In this document: positions 52,113 through 59,730 of the stretch, one piece after another | How the letters are laid out: each line of letters opens with the position of its first letter | How positions within the stretch are numbered: position 1 is the first letter of the stretch | NCBI RefSeq assembly: GCF_003339865.1 | Contig: NZ_QPKV01000003.1 | Location: forward strand, 806,001-870,000 | Origin: Pedobacter chinensis | GTDB taxonomy: Bacteria > Bacteroidota > Bacteroidia > Sphingobacteriales > Sphingobacteriaceae | DNA length: 64,000 nt | Direction of reading: 5' to 3' | The notes under the pieces: generated by a model | The model's database searches: none | What the model saw: only the letters and a program-made list of their open reading frames with translations | What the model was told of the DNA's origin: nothing | Translations under genes and position numbers: made by a program

Positions 52113-52643
52113 ATGACAAAATTTGAATTCAACCATCTGGTTAATCATCACTCGGTATCGCTTAGATCTTACGCTTTAAATTTCACTAAAGACGCAGAAG
52201 ACGCCAATGACCTTGTTCAGGATACCATGCTGAAAGCGATCACTTATTACAATAAGTTTAAAGAAGGTACGAATTTAAAAGGTTGGTTATTTACCATCAT
52301 GAAAAATACCTTTATAAACAATTATCGCCGGTTAGTAAAAACAAATACCTTGATTACGCAAAGTGAAGATATTTCTTCGGCAAACCTTTCTTACAGTGCT
52401 ACCAAAAATCAAGCTGAAAGTAAATTTGTTTTAGGCGATATTGATAAAGCCCTTTCGCAATTGCCGGAAGAATATTATGTGCCGTTTATCCGTTATTTTG
52501 AAGGCTATAAATACCATGAAATTGCCGATATGTTACAAATTCCAATTGGAACGGTAAAAACCCGTATCCATGTGGCAAGAGGAATCCTTAAAAAATATTT
52601 GAAAACCTATTCAAAAGATATTGCCATTACAGAAATGGCGTAA
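52113..52643 (+). CDS. ECF-type RNA polymerase sigma factor
   Basis: This 176-aa sigma-70 family factor has region 2 at about residues 5-75: LRSYALNFTKDAEDANDLVQDTMLKA, then LKGWLFTIMKNTFINNYRR. Region 4 is at about 118-170, with LSQLPEEYYVPFIRYFEGYKYHEIA, then LQIPIGTVKTRIHVARGIL. No anti-sigma gene is adjacent. The ATG at 52113 replaces a far-upstream start, because the extra 34 residues would fall in the leader and have no family match. I recall very similar stand-alone ECF factors in many Sphingobacteria. A strong terminator follows. Confidence 0.88.
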   Translation: MTKFEFNHLVNHHSVSLRSYALNFTKDAEDANDLVQDTMLKAITYYNKFKEGTNLKGWLFTIMKNTFINNYRRLVKTNTLITQSEDISSANLSYSATKNQAESKFVLGDIDKALSQLPEEYYVPFIRYFEGYKYHEIADMLQIPIGTVKTRIHVARGILKKYLKTYSKDIAITEMA

Positions 52644-52665
52644 AACACATCAATTGAAAAACTAA

Positions 52666-52697
52666 AAAGTCTCAGCAAAAGTTGAGACTTTTTTTTT
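52666..52697 (+). terminator. Intrinsic terminator after the sigma factor gene
   Basis: AAAGTCTCA and TGAGACTTT form a 9-bp stem followed by eight or more T, 23 bases past the stop. Confidence 0.88.
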
Positions 52698-52949
52698 ATG
52701 CCTGAATTTTTAGGAGAGCATGTGCAGTGCCTCTTCGGTTAGTGTGGTCCCGCTATCATTTCAAGTCCTCAGCATTTCATGCTTCCGGGCTTTCCATTCT
52801 ATCGGGTCTATATTTGCTCCTGCAGTATATCAAATTGCTTTATCGTTATTTTCTGAGTGTCATTAAGTCTTTTGTAGATCAGGTAAAGCGTTTGAAGTGT
52901 AGCAATCTTTCTTCTTTACGATGTCTGTAATAAAATTAAACGGCAAAAC

Positions 52950-52979
52950 AGATTGCTTCGTCGTTCCTCCTCGCAATTG
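52950..52979. repeat. Dispersed palindromic repeat, half copy E
   Basis: AGATTGCTTCGTCG..CTCGCAATTG matches the right arm of the family, without its left arm. Confidence 0.65.
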
Positions 52980-53006
52980 TAAGGTTTATTTATAGATGAT
53001 AGGCTC

Positions 53007-53052
53007 GTCATTGCTGAGGCCAGTTTTTCACTGGCTGTGGCAATCTGTTAAG
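53007..53052. repeat. Dispersed palindromic repeat, variant copy F
   Basis: CGTCATTGCTGAGG is followed by a nested hairpin GCCAG-TTTTT-CACTGGC and GGCAATCTG. The outer arms match the family but the interior differs. Confidence 0.55.
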
Positions 53053-53134
53053 ATGAACAATCTGATTGAAATAGGAGATTGCAGCTAATATTATCAATGA
53101 AGGATCGGAAATATTCTCACGATGTTATAATCAT

Positions 53135-53184
53135 CAGACTGACGAAGTTTCCCTAACGCTCAACCCGACTAAACCTCGCAAGTC
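53135..53184 (-). repeat. Inverted diverged copy of the 36.1-kb repeat module
   Basis: On the minus strand GACTTGCGAGGTTTAG...GGGAAACTTCGTCAGTCTG matches the first ~50 bases of the 213-bp tandem unit, with substitutions in the middle. Confidence 0.7.
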
Positions 53185-53297
53185 GATTTCAATCTCAAGA
53201 AAAGTGTTATAAAAATAGCCAATTGAAGATCTGTGAAAATCGGCGTTTTCAGCGTGAAGATCACTAAAGCTAAAAAACCAAAACCTTGTAAAAGCAA

Positions 53298-53320
53298 AAG
53301 GTCTGGAAAATCCAGACCTT
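53298..53320 (-). terminator. Hairpin downstream of crtI
   Basis: A perfect AAGGTCTGG/CCAGACCTT stem (AAAA-type loop) is followed on the minus strand by TTGCTTTT, about 165 bases past the crtI stop. Confidence 0.62.
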
Positions 53321-53486
53321 ATTTGCTTATCATATATTTGGTTAGTTGATTCTTATTTTTTCTTTCAACAATTCGCCTTTTCTCTTATTTCGAAACAAAT
53401 GCAAACCTCAAACAATTATGCGTTTTAAAGTTTTTTAACAGTGTTTTTGTTTTGTGGTTATAAAGATAAGGGAAATTTTAAATTTG

Positions 53487-54968
53487 TCAAGCTTTTTTTA
53501 ACTTTTTTTTTATTTCTTTTGCTGCCACTTGTCCTGAAATGATTGCAGGCGGCACACCGGGCCCTGGAACGGTTAATTGCCCGGTATATAAAAGATTTGT
53601 TACTTTACTTTTCATTCTGGGTTTTAGAAAAGCAGTCTGTTTCAAAGTGTTTGCTAAACCATAAGCGTTTCCTTTAAAAGCATGGTAGTCATCAATAAAA
53701 TCGTTCATTGCATAACTTCTTTTAAAAAGAATATGATTGCTGATATCGTTTCCGGTTAAATCCTTAAACCGTTTGGTTAGCAAATTAAAATATTCTTCTC
53801 TTTTTTCATCGCTATCATTTAATCCGGGAGCAAGTGGAATAAGAAAGAAAAGGTTTTCGCATCCATCAGGAGCAACGCTGTCATCAGTAACAGAGGGGCA
53901 GCAGGCATAAAACAGTGGCTTATTGGGCCACTTAGCGCTGGTGTAGATTTCTTCGGCATGTTCATCAAAGTTTTCATCAAAGAATAAATTATGATGCAGA
54001 ATGTTGTCGAGTTTTTTATTCAATCCAATATAAAAGAGCAAACAGGAGGGCGCCATTGTTCTTGTTTGCCAATATTTTTCATCGTAATTACGATAGCGCT
54101 GCGCTAAAAGGTGTTGGTCTATATGATGATAATCAGCATTGCCCACCACGAAATCAGTTTTAAAATTTCCTTTATCGGTAATGATTTCTTCAGCAATATT
54201 GTTTTTGACTTCAATTTTTTTTACTTCCGTGTTAAACACAAACTTCACGCCTTGTTCCTCTGCAATTTTTTGCATTGCCGAAACAATTTTATGCATGCCG
54301 CCAATTGGATACCAGGTGCCTAAAACCAAATCGGCATAATTCATTAAACTATACAATGCAGGTGTATTTTGCGGAGTAGCACCCAAAAATAAAACAGGAA
54401 ATTCCAAAAGCTTTCTTAACTTCTCATTTTTGAAAAGTTTGTGCACATGTTTGCGCATATTGCCTAAAAGCTGGAGTCTGATTCCACTGATAGCCAGTCT
54501 TGGATCAAAATATTCCAATACACTGTGCGATGGCTTGAAAACATATTCATTCATGCCAACATCGTACTTGTATTTCGCCTGAGCTAAAAACGAATCTAAA
54601 TTTTTACTGCTATTGGGCTCAATTTTTTCGAAGAGTGCATATAAATCCTCAATGGTTGTCGGAACGTCCAATGTGTCATTTTTGCCAAAATAGATTCTGT
54701 AAGAAGGGTTTAGTCTTTTAAGCTCATAAAAATCAGCAGTAGTTTTATTGAATAGCGAATAAAAATTCTCAAAAACATCGGGCATCCAATACCAACTCGG
54801 ACCCATATCGAAAATGAAACCATCTTTTTCCCAGGTTCTGGCTCTGCCGCCAGCCATTCCATTTTTTTCGATTATGGTAACATCACAACCATCTTTAGCC
54901 AGTAAAGCTGCAGCAGATAATCCGGCAAAGCCAGCACCGATAATAGTAACCTTGGGTTTTTGATCCAT
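53487..54968 (-). CDS. crtI: Phytoene desaturase, CrtI family
   Basis: This 493-aa FAD-dependent carotenoid desaturase has the dinucleotide-binding VTIIGAGFAGLSAAALLAKDG near residue 8, followed by VTIIEKNGMAGGRA. A middle region has GPSWYWMPDVF near 58. The C-terminal signature TNLLYTGQLTVPGPGVPPAI lies near 460. It should introduce double bonds into phytoene to give lycopene or a related product. The ATG at 54968 is chosen. The 17-codon longer frame begins at a base next to a dispersed repeat (TTCTGAACGCAGTGAAG) and lacks family support. No phytoene synthase gene is adjacent, which is unusual. Confidence 0.9.
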   Translation of the reverse strand: MDQKPKVTIIGAGFAGLSAAALLAKDGCDVTIIEKNGMAGGRARTWEKDGFIFDMGPSWYWMPDVFENFYSLFNKTTADFYELKRLNPSYRIYFGKNDTLDVPTTIEDLYALFEKIEPNSSKNLDSFLAQAKYKYDVGMNEYVFKPSHSVLEYFDPRLAISGIRLQLLGNMRKHVHKLFKNEKLRKLLEFPVLFLGATPQNTPALYSLMNYADLVLGTWYPIGGMHKIVSAMQKIAEEQGVKFVFNTEVKKIEVKNNIAEEIITDKGNFKTDFVVGNADYHHIDQHLLAQRYRNYDEKYWQTRTMAPSCLLFYIGLNKKLDNILHHNLFFDENFDEHAEEIYTSAKWPNKPLFYACCPSVTDDSVAPDGCENLFFLIPLAPGLNDSDEKREEYFNLLTKRFKDLTGNDISNHILFKRSYAMNDFIDDYHAFKGNAYGLANTLKQTAFLKPRMKSKVTNLLYTGQLTVPGPGVPPAIISGQVAAKEIKKKLKKA

Positions 54969-55287
54969 TGTGTAAATAAAGTGATTTTTTAGAGATTTTG
55001 TTTCAGGAAATTTTGCCATTCTGAACGCAGTGAAGACTGCGAAGTAAATCCCTAACCTACAGGCATTGGACTTGATTTGTTGTTGGCTTTGTTTTTTAAA
55101 TGTTATAGTGCTGTTTCATCGCGAGTAGATTATTCATTAATAATGTTGTTTTCAATTGTACTCATACTTGCTTCGGAGGCCTTCACTTCGTTCAGGACAG
55201 TGCCGAAATTGGGCCAAACAATGGCCCTTCTCCTCCCTTGGCATTGTTTCTGCAATTAAACAAAGTTGATTACCTTTGCCTGAACAC
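54969..55287. other. Divergent spacer between crtI and the carotenoid operon
   Basis: These 319 bases include CTGAACGCAGTGAAG at 55019-55033, and its near complement CTTCACTTCGTTCAG near 55185, which together form a degenerate palindrome. A GGGCC/GGCCC hairpin lies near 55211, and a -7 box is at 55271. Confidence 0.5.
55271..55278 (+). promoter_or_regulatory. Bacteroidota -7 element (TACCTTTG) of the carotenoid operon
   Basis: This is an exact TAnnTTTG match nine bases before the ATG at 55288. It overlaps a TTG (55276) that would be the longest start, so that TTG is ruled out. Confidence 0.6.
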
Positions 55288-55818
55288 ATGATTAGACTCC
55301 TCATTTTATTTCTCTTCTTTACTGCTTTTATCAACATCACTTATGCTCAATTATCTCCCAGAGAAATTGCGGTTTTAAAAGCTGATATGGTTAAGGCTGT
55401 TGAAAACCCCAGGCTTACCGATTCGATATATGAGCGGCTAAATAACCTGCACAATAAAACCGCACTAGTCACAGCCTATGTAGGCACACTGGAGGCCTTA
55501 AAAGCCAAACATTCCTGGAATCCGTATCATAAGATAAAATATGTGAAAATTTCTTTAAAAACCATGCAACAGGCCATCGATATGGATAAAGAGAATATGG
55601 AAATCCGTTTCATGCGCTTTTCAATAGAACATTATACCCCAGGATTTTTGGGCTTCAGCAAGGATTTAACTATCGATAAAAAAGAAATTATTAAACACTA
55701 TCAAAATCGTAATTTCGGAACGGCCGATGAAACACTTATTAAAAACGTAGCCAGGTTTATGATCGATAGCAAGCGCTGTACGCCATTGGAAATCAATATG
55801 TTAAAGAAATATATCTAA
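55288..55818 (+). CDS. Exported protein of unknown function in carotenoid cluster
   Basis: This 176-aa protein has a signal peptide (MIRLLILFLFFTAFINITYAQ). The mature part is helical and charged (LNNLHNKTALVTAYVGTLEALKAK, with IKYVKISLKTMQQAIDMD, then MEIRFMRFSIEHYTPGFLG), reminiscent of short helical repeats. I do not recognise a named domain. Its stop is immediately followed by the ATG of the lycopene cyclase gene, so the two are very probably cotranscribed. I recall a similar small gene near carotenoid genes in other Bacteroidota. A role in pigment handling is speculative. Confidence 0.68.
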   Translation: MIRLLILFLFFTAFINITYAQLSPREIAVLKADMVKAVENPRLTDSIYERLNNLHNKTALVTAYVGTLEALKAKHSWNPYHKIKYVKISLKTMQQAIDMDKENMEIRFMRFSIEHYTPGFLGFSKDLTIDKKEIIKHYQNRNFGTADETLIKNVARFMIDSKRCTPLEINMLKKYI

Positions 55819-56499
55819 ATGAACTATACTTATCTGTTAATCAATATTGCCGTGATTTTCTTTCCCCTGGTTTTATCATTTGATAAAAAAGTACATTTTT
55901 ACAGCAAGTGGAGATTTGTAATCCCTGCAATATTTATAACAGGTATGGTTTTTTTAGTATGGGATCTGCTTTTTGTAAAATTAAATGTCTGGTCATTTAA
56001 TTCAAATTACATTATCGGGCTAAGTTTGTGGGGATTGCCGCTGGAAGAAATACTCTTTTTTTTAACGGTTCCTTATGCCTGTATTTTTATTTATGAATGT
56101 TTAAATGCTTATTTCCCCAATAACAACTTACAGAGATATAGTTTGGCATTAAGCAACACCCTATTGGGGCTTTGTATCGCAATTTTGTTTTTTGGTTACA
56201 GTAAGTGGTACACTTTAATCAACTTTGGTTTTTTATTCGCCGCGTTATTTGCAGTAGAATATTTCAATCATAAATTTAGGTTTATGTACAAGTTTTACCG
56301 GGCTTATTTGGTATCGCTGATTCCTTTTTATATTGTTAATGGTTTTTTAACTGCCATTCCTGTTGTTATTTATAACAATAATGAAAACCTCAATTTCAGC
56401 ATTGGAACCATTCCTTTTGAAGATCATTTCTATTTAATGGGATTGTTGTTGATGAATGTTTATTTATACGAATTTTTTAAAAGTAAAAAGGTTAATTAA
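55819..56499 (+). CDS. crtY: Lycopene cyclase domain protein (CrtYc/CrtYd type)
   Basis: This 226-aa protein has seven or so membrane helices and the duplicated heterodimer-type lycopene cyclase domain found in actinobacteria, archaea and Bacteroidota. Copy one has GLPLEEILFFLTVPYACIFIYE near residue 75. Copy two has IGTIPFEDHFYLMGLLLMNVYLYE near 195. Each contains the conserved Pro-x-Glu and a tyrosine/phenylalanine-rich segment. It should cyclise lycopene to beta-carotene and feed the CrtZ-like hydroxylase at 43214. It directly follows the unknown gene and overlaps the next gene by one base (TAATG). Confidence 0.88.
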   Translation: MNYTYLLINIAVIFFPLVLSFDKKVHFYSKWRFVIPAIFITGMVFLVWDLLFVKLNVWSFNSNYIIGLSLWGLPLEEILFFLTVPYACIFIYECLNAYFPNNNLQRYSLALSNTLLGLCIAILFFGYSKWYTLINFGFLFAALFAVEYFNHKFRFMYKFYRAYLVSLIPFYIVNGFLTAIPVVIYNNNENLNFSIGTIPFEDHFYLMGLLLMNVYLYEFFKSKKVN

Positions 56500-56732
56500 T
56501 GGATTTGCCTGGTTATACCAAACAACAACTGGCGTTGAGAAACGGGCAAGACAAACCACAGATTTGGGTTGCTTACAAGGGGTTAATTTATGATATGACC
56601 GACAGCAGGTTGTGGCGAAATGGCAAACATTATGAACATTGGGCTGGCCAGGATTTGACTGATGAACTTCCTGATGCGCCGCATACCGAAGCAGTTTTTG
56701 AAAAGTTTGTGCCAATTGGTCGTGTCATTTAA
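56499..56732 (+). CDS. Cytochrome b5-like heme-binding protein
   Basis: This 77-aa protein is essentially a single cytochrome b5-like domain. It contains WVAYKGLIYDMTDSRLW near residue 20 and the heme-ligand region GKHYEHWAGQDLTDEL near 45, with a second histidine in DAPHTEAVF near 64. There is no signal or anchor, so it is likely soluble or loosely associated. Overlapping the lycopene cyclase gene suggests cotranscription. It might supply electrons to a membrane oxygenase such as the CrtZ-like hydroxylase, but this is only inferred from context. Confidence 0.82.
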   Translation: MDLPGYTKQQLALRNGQDKPQIWVAYKGLIYDMTDSRLWRNGKHYEHWAGQDLTDELPDAPHTEAVFEKFVPIGRVI

Positions 56733-56737
56733 ATAAA

Positions 56738-56780
56738 TAGCCGTCGATTTGCAGGTTGTTATTCTGCGAATCGACGGCTA
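56738..56780. terminator. Bidirectional terminator
   Basis: TAGCCGTCGATT and AATCGACGGCTA form a 12-bp stem with an inner CTGC/GCAG pairing and T/A tracts outside. It lies between the plus-strand b5-like gene and the minus-strand PfkB gene. Confidence 0.85.
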
Positions 56781-56807
56781 AACTTTTATTGTAATGAATC
56801 CTCCTGA

Positions 56808-57728
56808 CTACAACTCTATCGTAAATGCGCTCAGACTCACAAATTCCTGAATTCTTGCAGCTACCTCTTCTTCAGTGAGGTTTAATAATTTTTCCGTACC
56901 GAATTTTTCTACGCAGAAAGATGCCAAAGCAGAACCATAAATAATTGCATTTTTCATGTTATTGAAATTGATGGTGCCAACTTTAGCTAAGTAGCCGATA
57001 AAACCACCGGCAAATGTATCGCCAGCACCTGTCGGATCAAATACTTCTGCTAAAGGTAAAGCAGGCGCAGAGAAAATCTGATCTTCATTGAACAATAAAG
57101 CACCATGTTCACCTTTTTTAATGATCAGATATTTTGGTCCCATTGAAAGGATTTTTTTAGCAGCTTTAACTAAAGAATATTCTCCCGATAGTTGGCGGGC
57201 TTCTGCATCATTAATGGTTAAAACATCAACTAATTTAATGGTTTCCAATAAATCATCCATCATAATGTCCATCCAGAAGTTCATGGTGTCCATTACGATT
57301 AATTTAGGGCGGTTTTTTAAACGTTTAATAACGGTTTGTTGCACTTGAGGGGTTAAATTCCCTAACATTAAATACTCACAATCCTGATAGCTATCGGGGA
57401 TGATCGGGTCGAAGTTCTCTAAAACATTTAATTCTGTAATCAAAGTATCGCGGCTATTCATATCATTATGGTATTTTCCAGACCAGAAAAACGATTTTTC
57501 GCCAGTTTTGATTTGTAATCCCTCCGTGTCGATACCGTGTTTTGTAAAGGTATCGATATCTGATTGATGAAAATCATCACCTACAACTGCTACAATTTTT
57601 GCTCGATTATAGAAGTACGATGCTGCCAAACTTGCATATGTTGCAGCTCCACCAACAATTTTATCCGTTTTTCCGAAAGGAGTTTCAATAGCATCAAAAG
57701 CTACAGTACCTATGATTATCAGACTCAT
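56808..57728 (-). CDS. PfkB-family carbohydrate/nucleoside kinase
   Basis: This 306-aa ribokinase-fold kinase has an N-terminal segment IIIGTVAFDAIETPFGKT, then VGGAATYASLAA, near residues 25-36. The second signature is EVFDPTGAGDTFAGGFIGY near 232, with the catalytic aspartate (DPTGAGD). The central segment LTINDAEARQLSG near 178 fits adenosine-kinase-like and sugar-kinase members. The substrate is not determined by sequence. It is convergent with the b5-like gene and has its own upstream region of about 145 bases before the tRNA genes. Confidence 0.88.
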   Translation of the reverse strand: MSLIIIGTVAFDAIETPFGKTDKIVGGAATYASLAASYFYNRAKIVAVVGDDFHQSDIDTFTKHGIDTEGLQIKTGEKSFFWSGKYHNDMNSRDTLITELNVLENFDPIIPDSYQDCEYLMLGNLTPQVQQTVIKRLKNRPKLIVMDTMNFWMDIMMDDLLETIKLVDVLTINDAEARQLSGEYSLVKAAKKILSMGPKYLIIKKGEHGALLFNEDQIFSAPALPLAEVFDPTGAGDTFAGGFIGYLAKVGTINFNNMKNAIIYGSALASFCVEKFGTEKLLNLTEEEVAARIQEFVSLSAFTIEL

Positions 57729-57873
57729 ATATTTTAATTTAATTTTTTTTGAAAATTTTTCCCTGCAAATATTGCATAAATAATTTAAAAGCCCTAATAT
57801 TGCATTCCCAAAACGAACAAGGGTTTACAAGGCGTAAAGCACAAAGAACCTCGTTTTAGGAAACAACCAGCAC

Positions 57874-57947
57874 TCCTTCTTAGCTCAGCTGGTTAGAGCA
57901 TCTGACTGTTAATCAGAGGGTCGCTGGTTCGAGCCCAGCAGAGGGAG
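57874..57947 (+). tRNA. tRNA-Asn (GTT), copy 1
   Basis: This is a 74-nt cloverleaf. The acceptor stem is TCCTTCT/AGAGGGA (one T-G pair) with discriminator G, a normal D arm, the anticodon GTT at 57908-57910 in CTGACTGTTAATCAG, and T arm GCTGGTTCGAGCCCAGC. CCA is not encoded. Confidence 0.96.
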
Positions 57948-57949
57948 CA

Positions 57950-57978
57950 AAATCCTCACAGTAATGTGGGGATTTTTT
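57950..57978 (+). terminator. Hairpin after tRNA-Asn copy 1
   Basis: AATCCTCACA/TGTGGGGATT is a stem with a four-base loop followed by TTTT, so copy 1 may end separately from copy 2. Confidence 0.7.
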
Positions 57979-58033
57979 ATGATAAATTGCCAAATGATTT
58001 TGGCAAAATTTACAGCATAACCAGAATAAATAT

Positions 58034-58107
58034 TCCTTCTTAGCTCAGCTGGTTAGAGCATCTGACTGTTAATCAGAGGGTCGCTGGTTCGAGCCCAGCA
58101 GAGGGAG
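58034..58107 (+). tRNA. tRNA-Asn (GTT), copy 2
   Basis: This is identical in all 74 bases to copy 1, with anticodon GTT at 58068-58070. The flanks differ after the discriminator base. The integrase-bearing region starts just downstream, which makes its 3' end a plausible integration site. Confidence 0.96.
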
Positions 58108-58135
58108 CTCAGATTTTCAAGACCGGAAATCACAT

Positions 58136-58171
58136 AAAAACCCCATTTCTAGCGATAGGATGGGGTTTTTT
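58136..58171 (+). terminator. Hairpin after tRNA-Asn copy 2
   Basis: AAAAACCCCAT/ATGGGGTTTTT is a stem with T-run, about 30 bases after the tRNA. Confidence 0.8.
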
Positions 58172-58346
58172 ATTTCCATAATAGGAAGTTTCCTACCTCC
58201 ATTTTGTCTTTTCAATAGCCAAATCATGTTAAGTTTTACAGGAAAAACTGTCGAATTTAACGTATGACTTTTACAAATATTTAACAAAGAAAATCCCGCG
58301 ATTTAGGACTTCCGGTATCCGTAAACGCAATTTTTTTCAAGTTAAA

Positions 58347-59630
58347 ATGGCAACAGTTGATGCGAAAATCTACGTTCACCATTACAAAAATGATGGTACG
58401 TGCAATGTAAAGATTAGACTTTACCACAAAAACCAGCAGAGGTTCATAGAAACAACACACTTTCTCTGCGACAAACAGTTAAAAAGGCATCCCGAAAACA
58501 AGCGGGAGTTCTTAATCAAAGATCAGTTTGTTAAAACACTGGTCAATTCAGAATTGGACAGCTATAGATTGGCCATTAGCAACCTTGGTCCAAAGCTTAA
58601 CCTCTTTAGTGCCGATGAACTCAAAAGGTATCTGACCAAGACTGATGAAAGAATTGATTTTATAGCTTTCTGTAATAAGTTTATAGCTGAGCTGGAAGAA
58701 AATGGTAGAGGTAAGAGCGCAGCAAATTACCGAACAGTAAAGAACAGCCTCATAGATTTTTTTGGTAAGGAGAAGATATTCATCGAGGAAATCAATCACG
58801 ATATGCTTGGTGACTGGGAACATTACCTCAGATCAAAAAGGGTAATAACCAGATTGAACCAGTTCCACAAACCAGTCTCAACTTTTCAGCATCCCTTAAA
58901 AGATGCCAGTGTGCATAATTATCTACGGGACTTAAGAGGGCTTTTCAACCATGCTAGGAAAAAATATAACAGAAAAAGTTTGGGATTATTAAGGATTGAG
59001 CACTATCCTTTTGATGAATATAAAATTGTTGAAGCACCACTGACTCGTAAACGTAATACAGACATAGAGACATTAAAGCTAATCCGGGATAGCAGCCCCT
59101 TAACAGAAAGTAGAGCAGAGTTGGCCAGAGATTTATTCATGCTGTCTTTTTATATGTGCGGTATCAATGCTGTAGATGTTTTTAAAGCAGACAAGTCCAA
59201 TATTGTTGGAGGAAGATTGGAATACAACCGTTCAAAAACCAAAAATAAAAGAAAGGATAACGCTTTCATTAGTATAAAGATTGTAGCCCAGGCTAAACCT
59301 CTTATAAATAAATACCTAGGATCTCTTTGTCAACGATACAGCAATATTGGGAGTTTGAACAAGGCTTTAAGTGCAGGAATGAGAGAGTTGTGTAAGCAAT
59401 TAAATATCAAGGGAATCACTTATTATTGGGCCCGTCATACCGTTGGCAATTTAGCACGTAACAAGTGTAGGATAAGCAAGGATGACGTGGCGCTTGCATT
59501 GAACCACGTAGATCAAGGAAGAAGAATTACCGACATCTATGTAGACAAAGATTGGAGCATCATTGATGAATTACAGGAAAAAGTGATCAAACTTTTAATT
59601 GAAGAAAAAGAAGATATTAACGAAAAATGA
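58347..59630 (+). CDS. Tyrosine recombinase/integrase 1
   Basis: This 427-aa site-specific recombinase of the Bacteroidota type has an N-terminal Arm-binding region (VDAKIYVHHYKNDGTCNVKIR). A SAM-like core-binding domain lies near 95-190, and a catalytic domain from about 215. Catalytic features visible are YYWARHTVGNLARNK (with the box II Arg), NHVDQ (His), and DIYVDKDW with the presumed nucleophilic tyrosine. The usual box I Arg position (FYxRG) reads FYMCGINAVD. It lies about 240 bases past tRNA-Asn copy 2 and is 100 bases from the paralogue downstream, which is strong evidence of a mobile island. Confidence 0.9.
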   Translation: MATVDAKIYVHHYKNDGTCNVKIRLYHKNQQRFIETTHFLCDKQLKRHPENKREFLIKDQFVKTLVNSELDSYRLAISNLGPKLNLFSADELKRYLTKTDERIDFIAFCNKFIAELEENGRGKSAANYRTVKNSLIDFFGKEKIFIEEINHDMLGDWEHYLRSKRVITRLNQFHKPVSTFQHPLKDASVHNYLRDLRGLFNHARKKYNRKSLGLLRIEHYPFDEYKIVEAPLTRKRNTDIETLKLIRDSSPLTESRAELARDLFMLSFYMCGINAVDVFKADKSNIVGGRLEYNRSKTKNKRKDNAFISIKIVAQAKPLINKYLGSLCQRYSNIGSLNKALSAGMRELCKQLNIKGITYYWARHTVGNLARNKCRISKDDVALALNHVDQGRRITDIYVDKDWSIIDELQEKVIKLLIEEKEDINEK

Positions 59631-59730
59631 TAGATCAAAATGATTGGATTAATTATTCCATGTGAAGTAAGCACACCATTCATATGTGTAACCAAACGTT
59701 ATAATCAACCCGATGTGTGCACAATAAATT

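Larger units (their letters stand above)
52698..53486. other. 789-bp intergenic region with repeat remnants
   Basis: No credible gene is present. It contains parts of the CGTCATTGCGAGG palindromic family (52950-52979 and 53007-53052) and an inverted diverged copy of the tandem-repeat module (53135-53184). A terminator hairpin lies at 53298. A 67-codon ORF at 52727 has no family features and crosses repeat-like DNA, so I do not call it. Confidence 0.55.

Noticed and set aside
52727..52930. 67-codon plus-strand ORF
   Set aside because: It lies in a non-coding stretch close to repeat remnants, has no signal or family features, and no plausible promoter.
57874..58107. Left att site defined as the tRNA-Asn tandem itself
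   Set aside because: Tandem tRNA duplication alone does not define an att site, and the matching right-end copy is not in the window.
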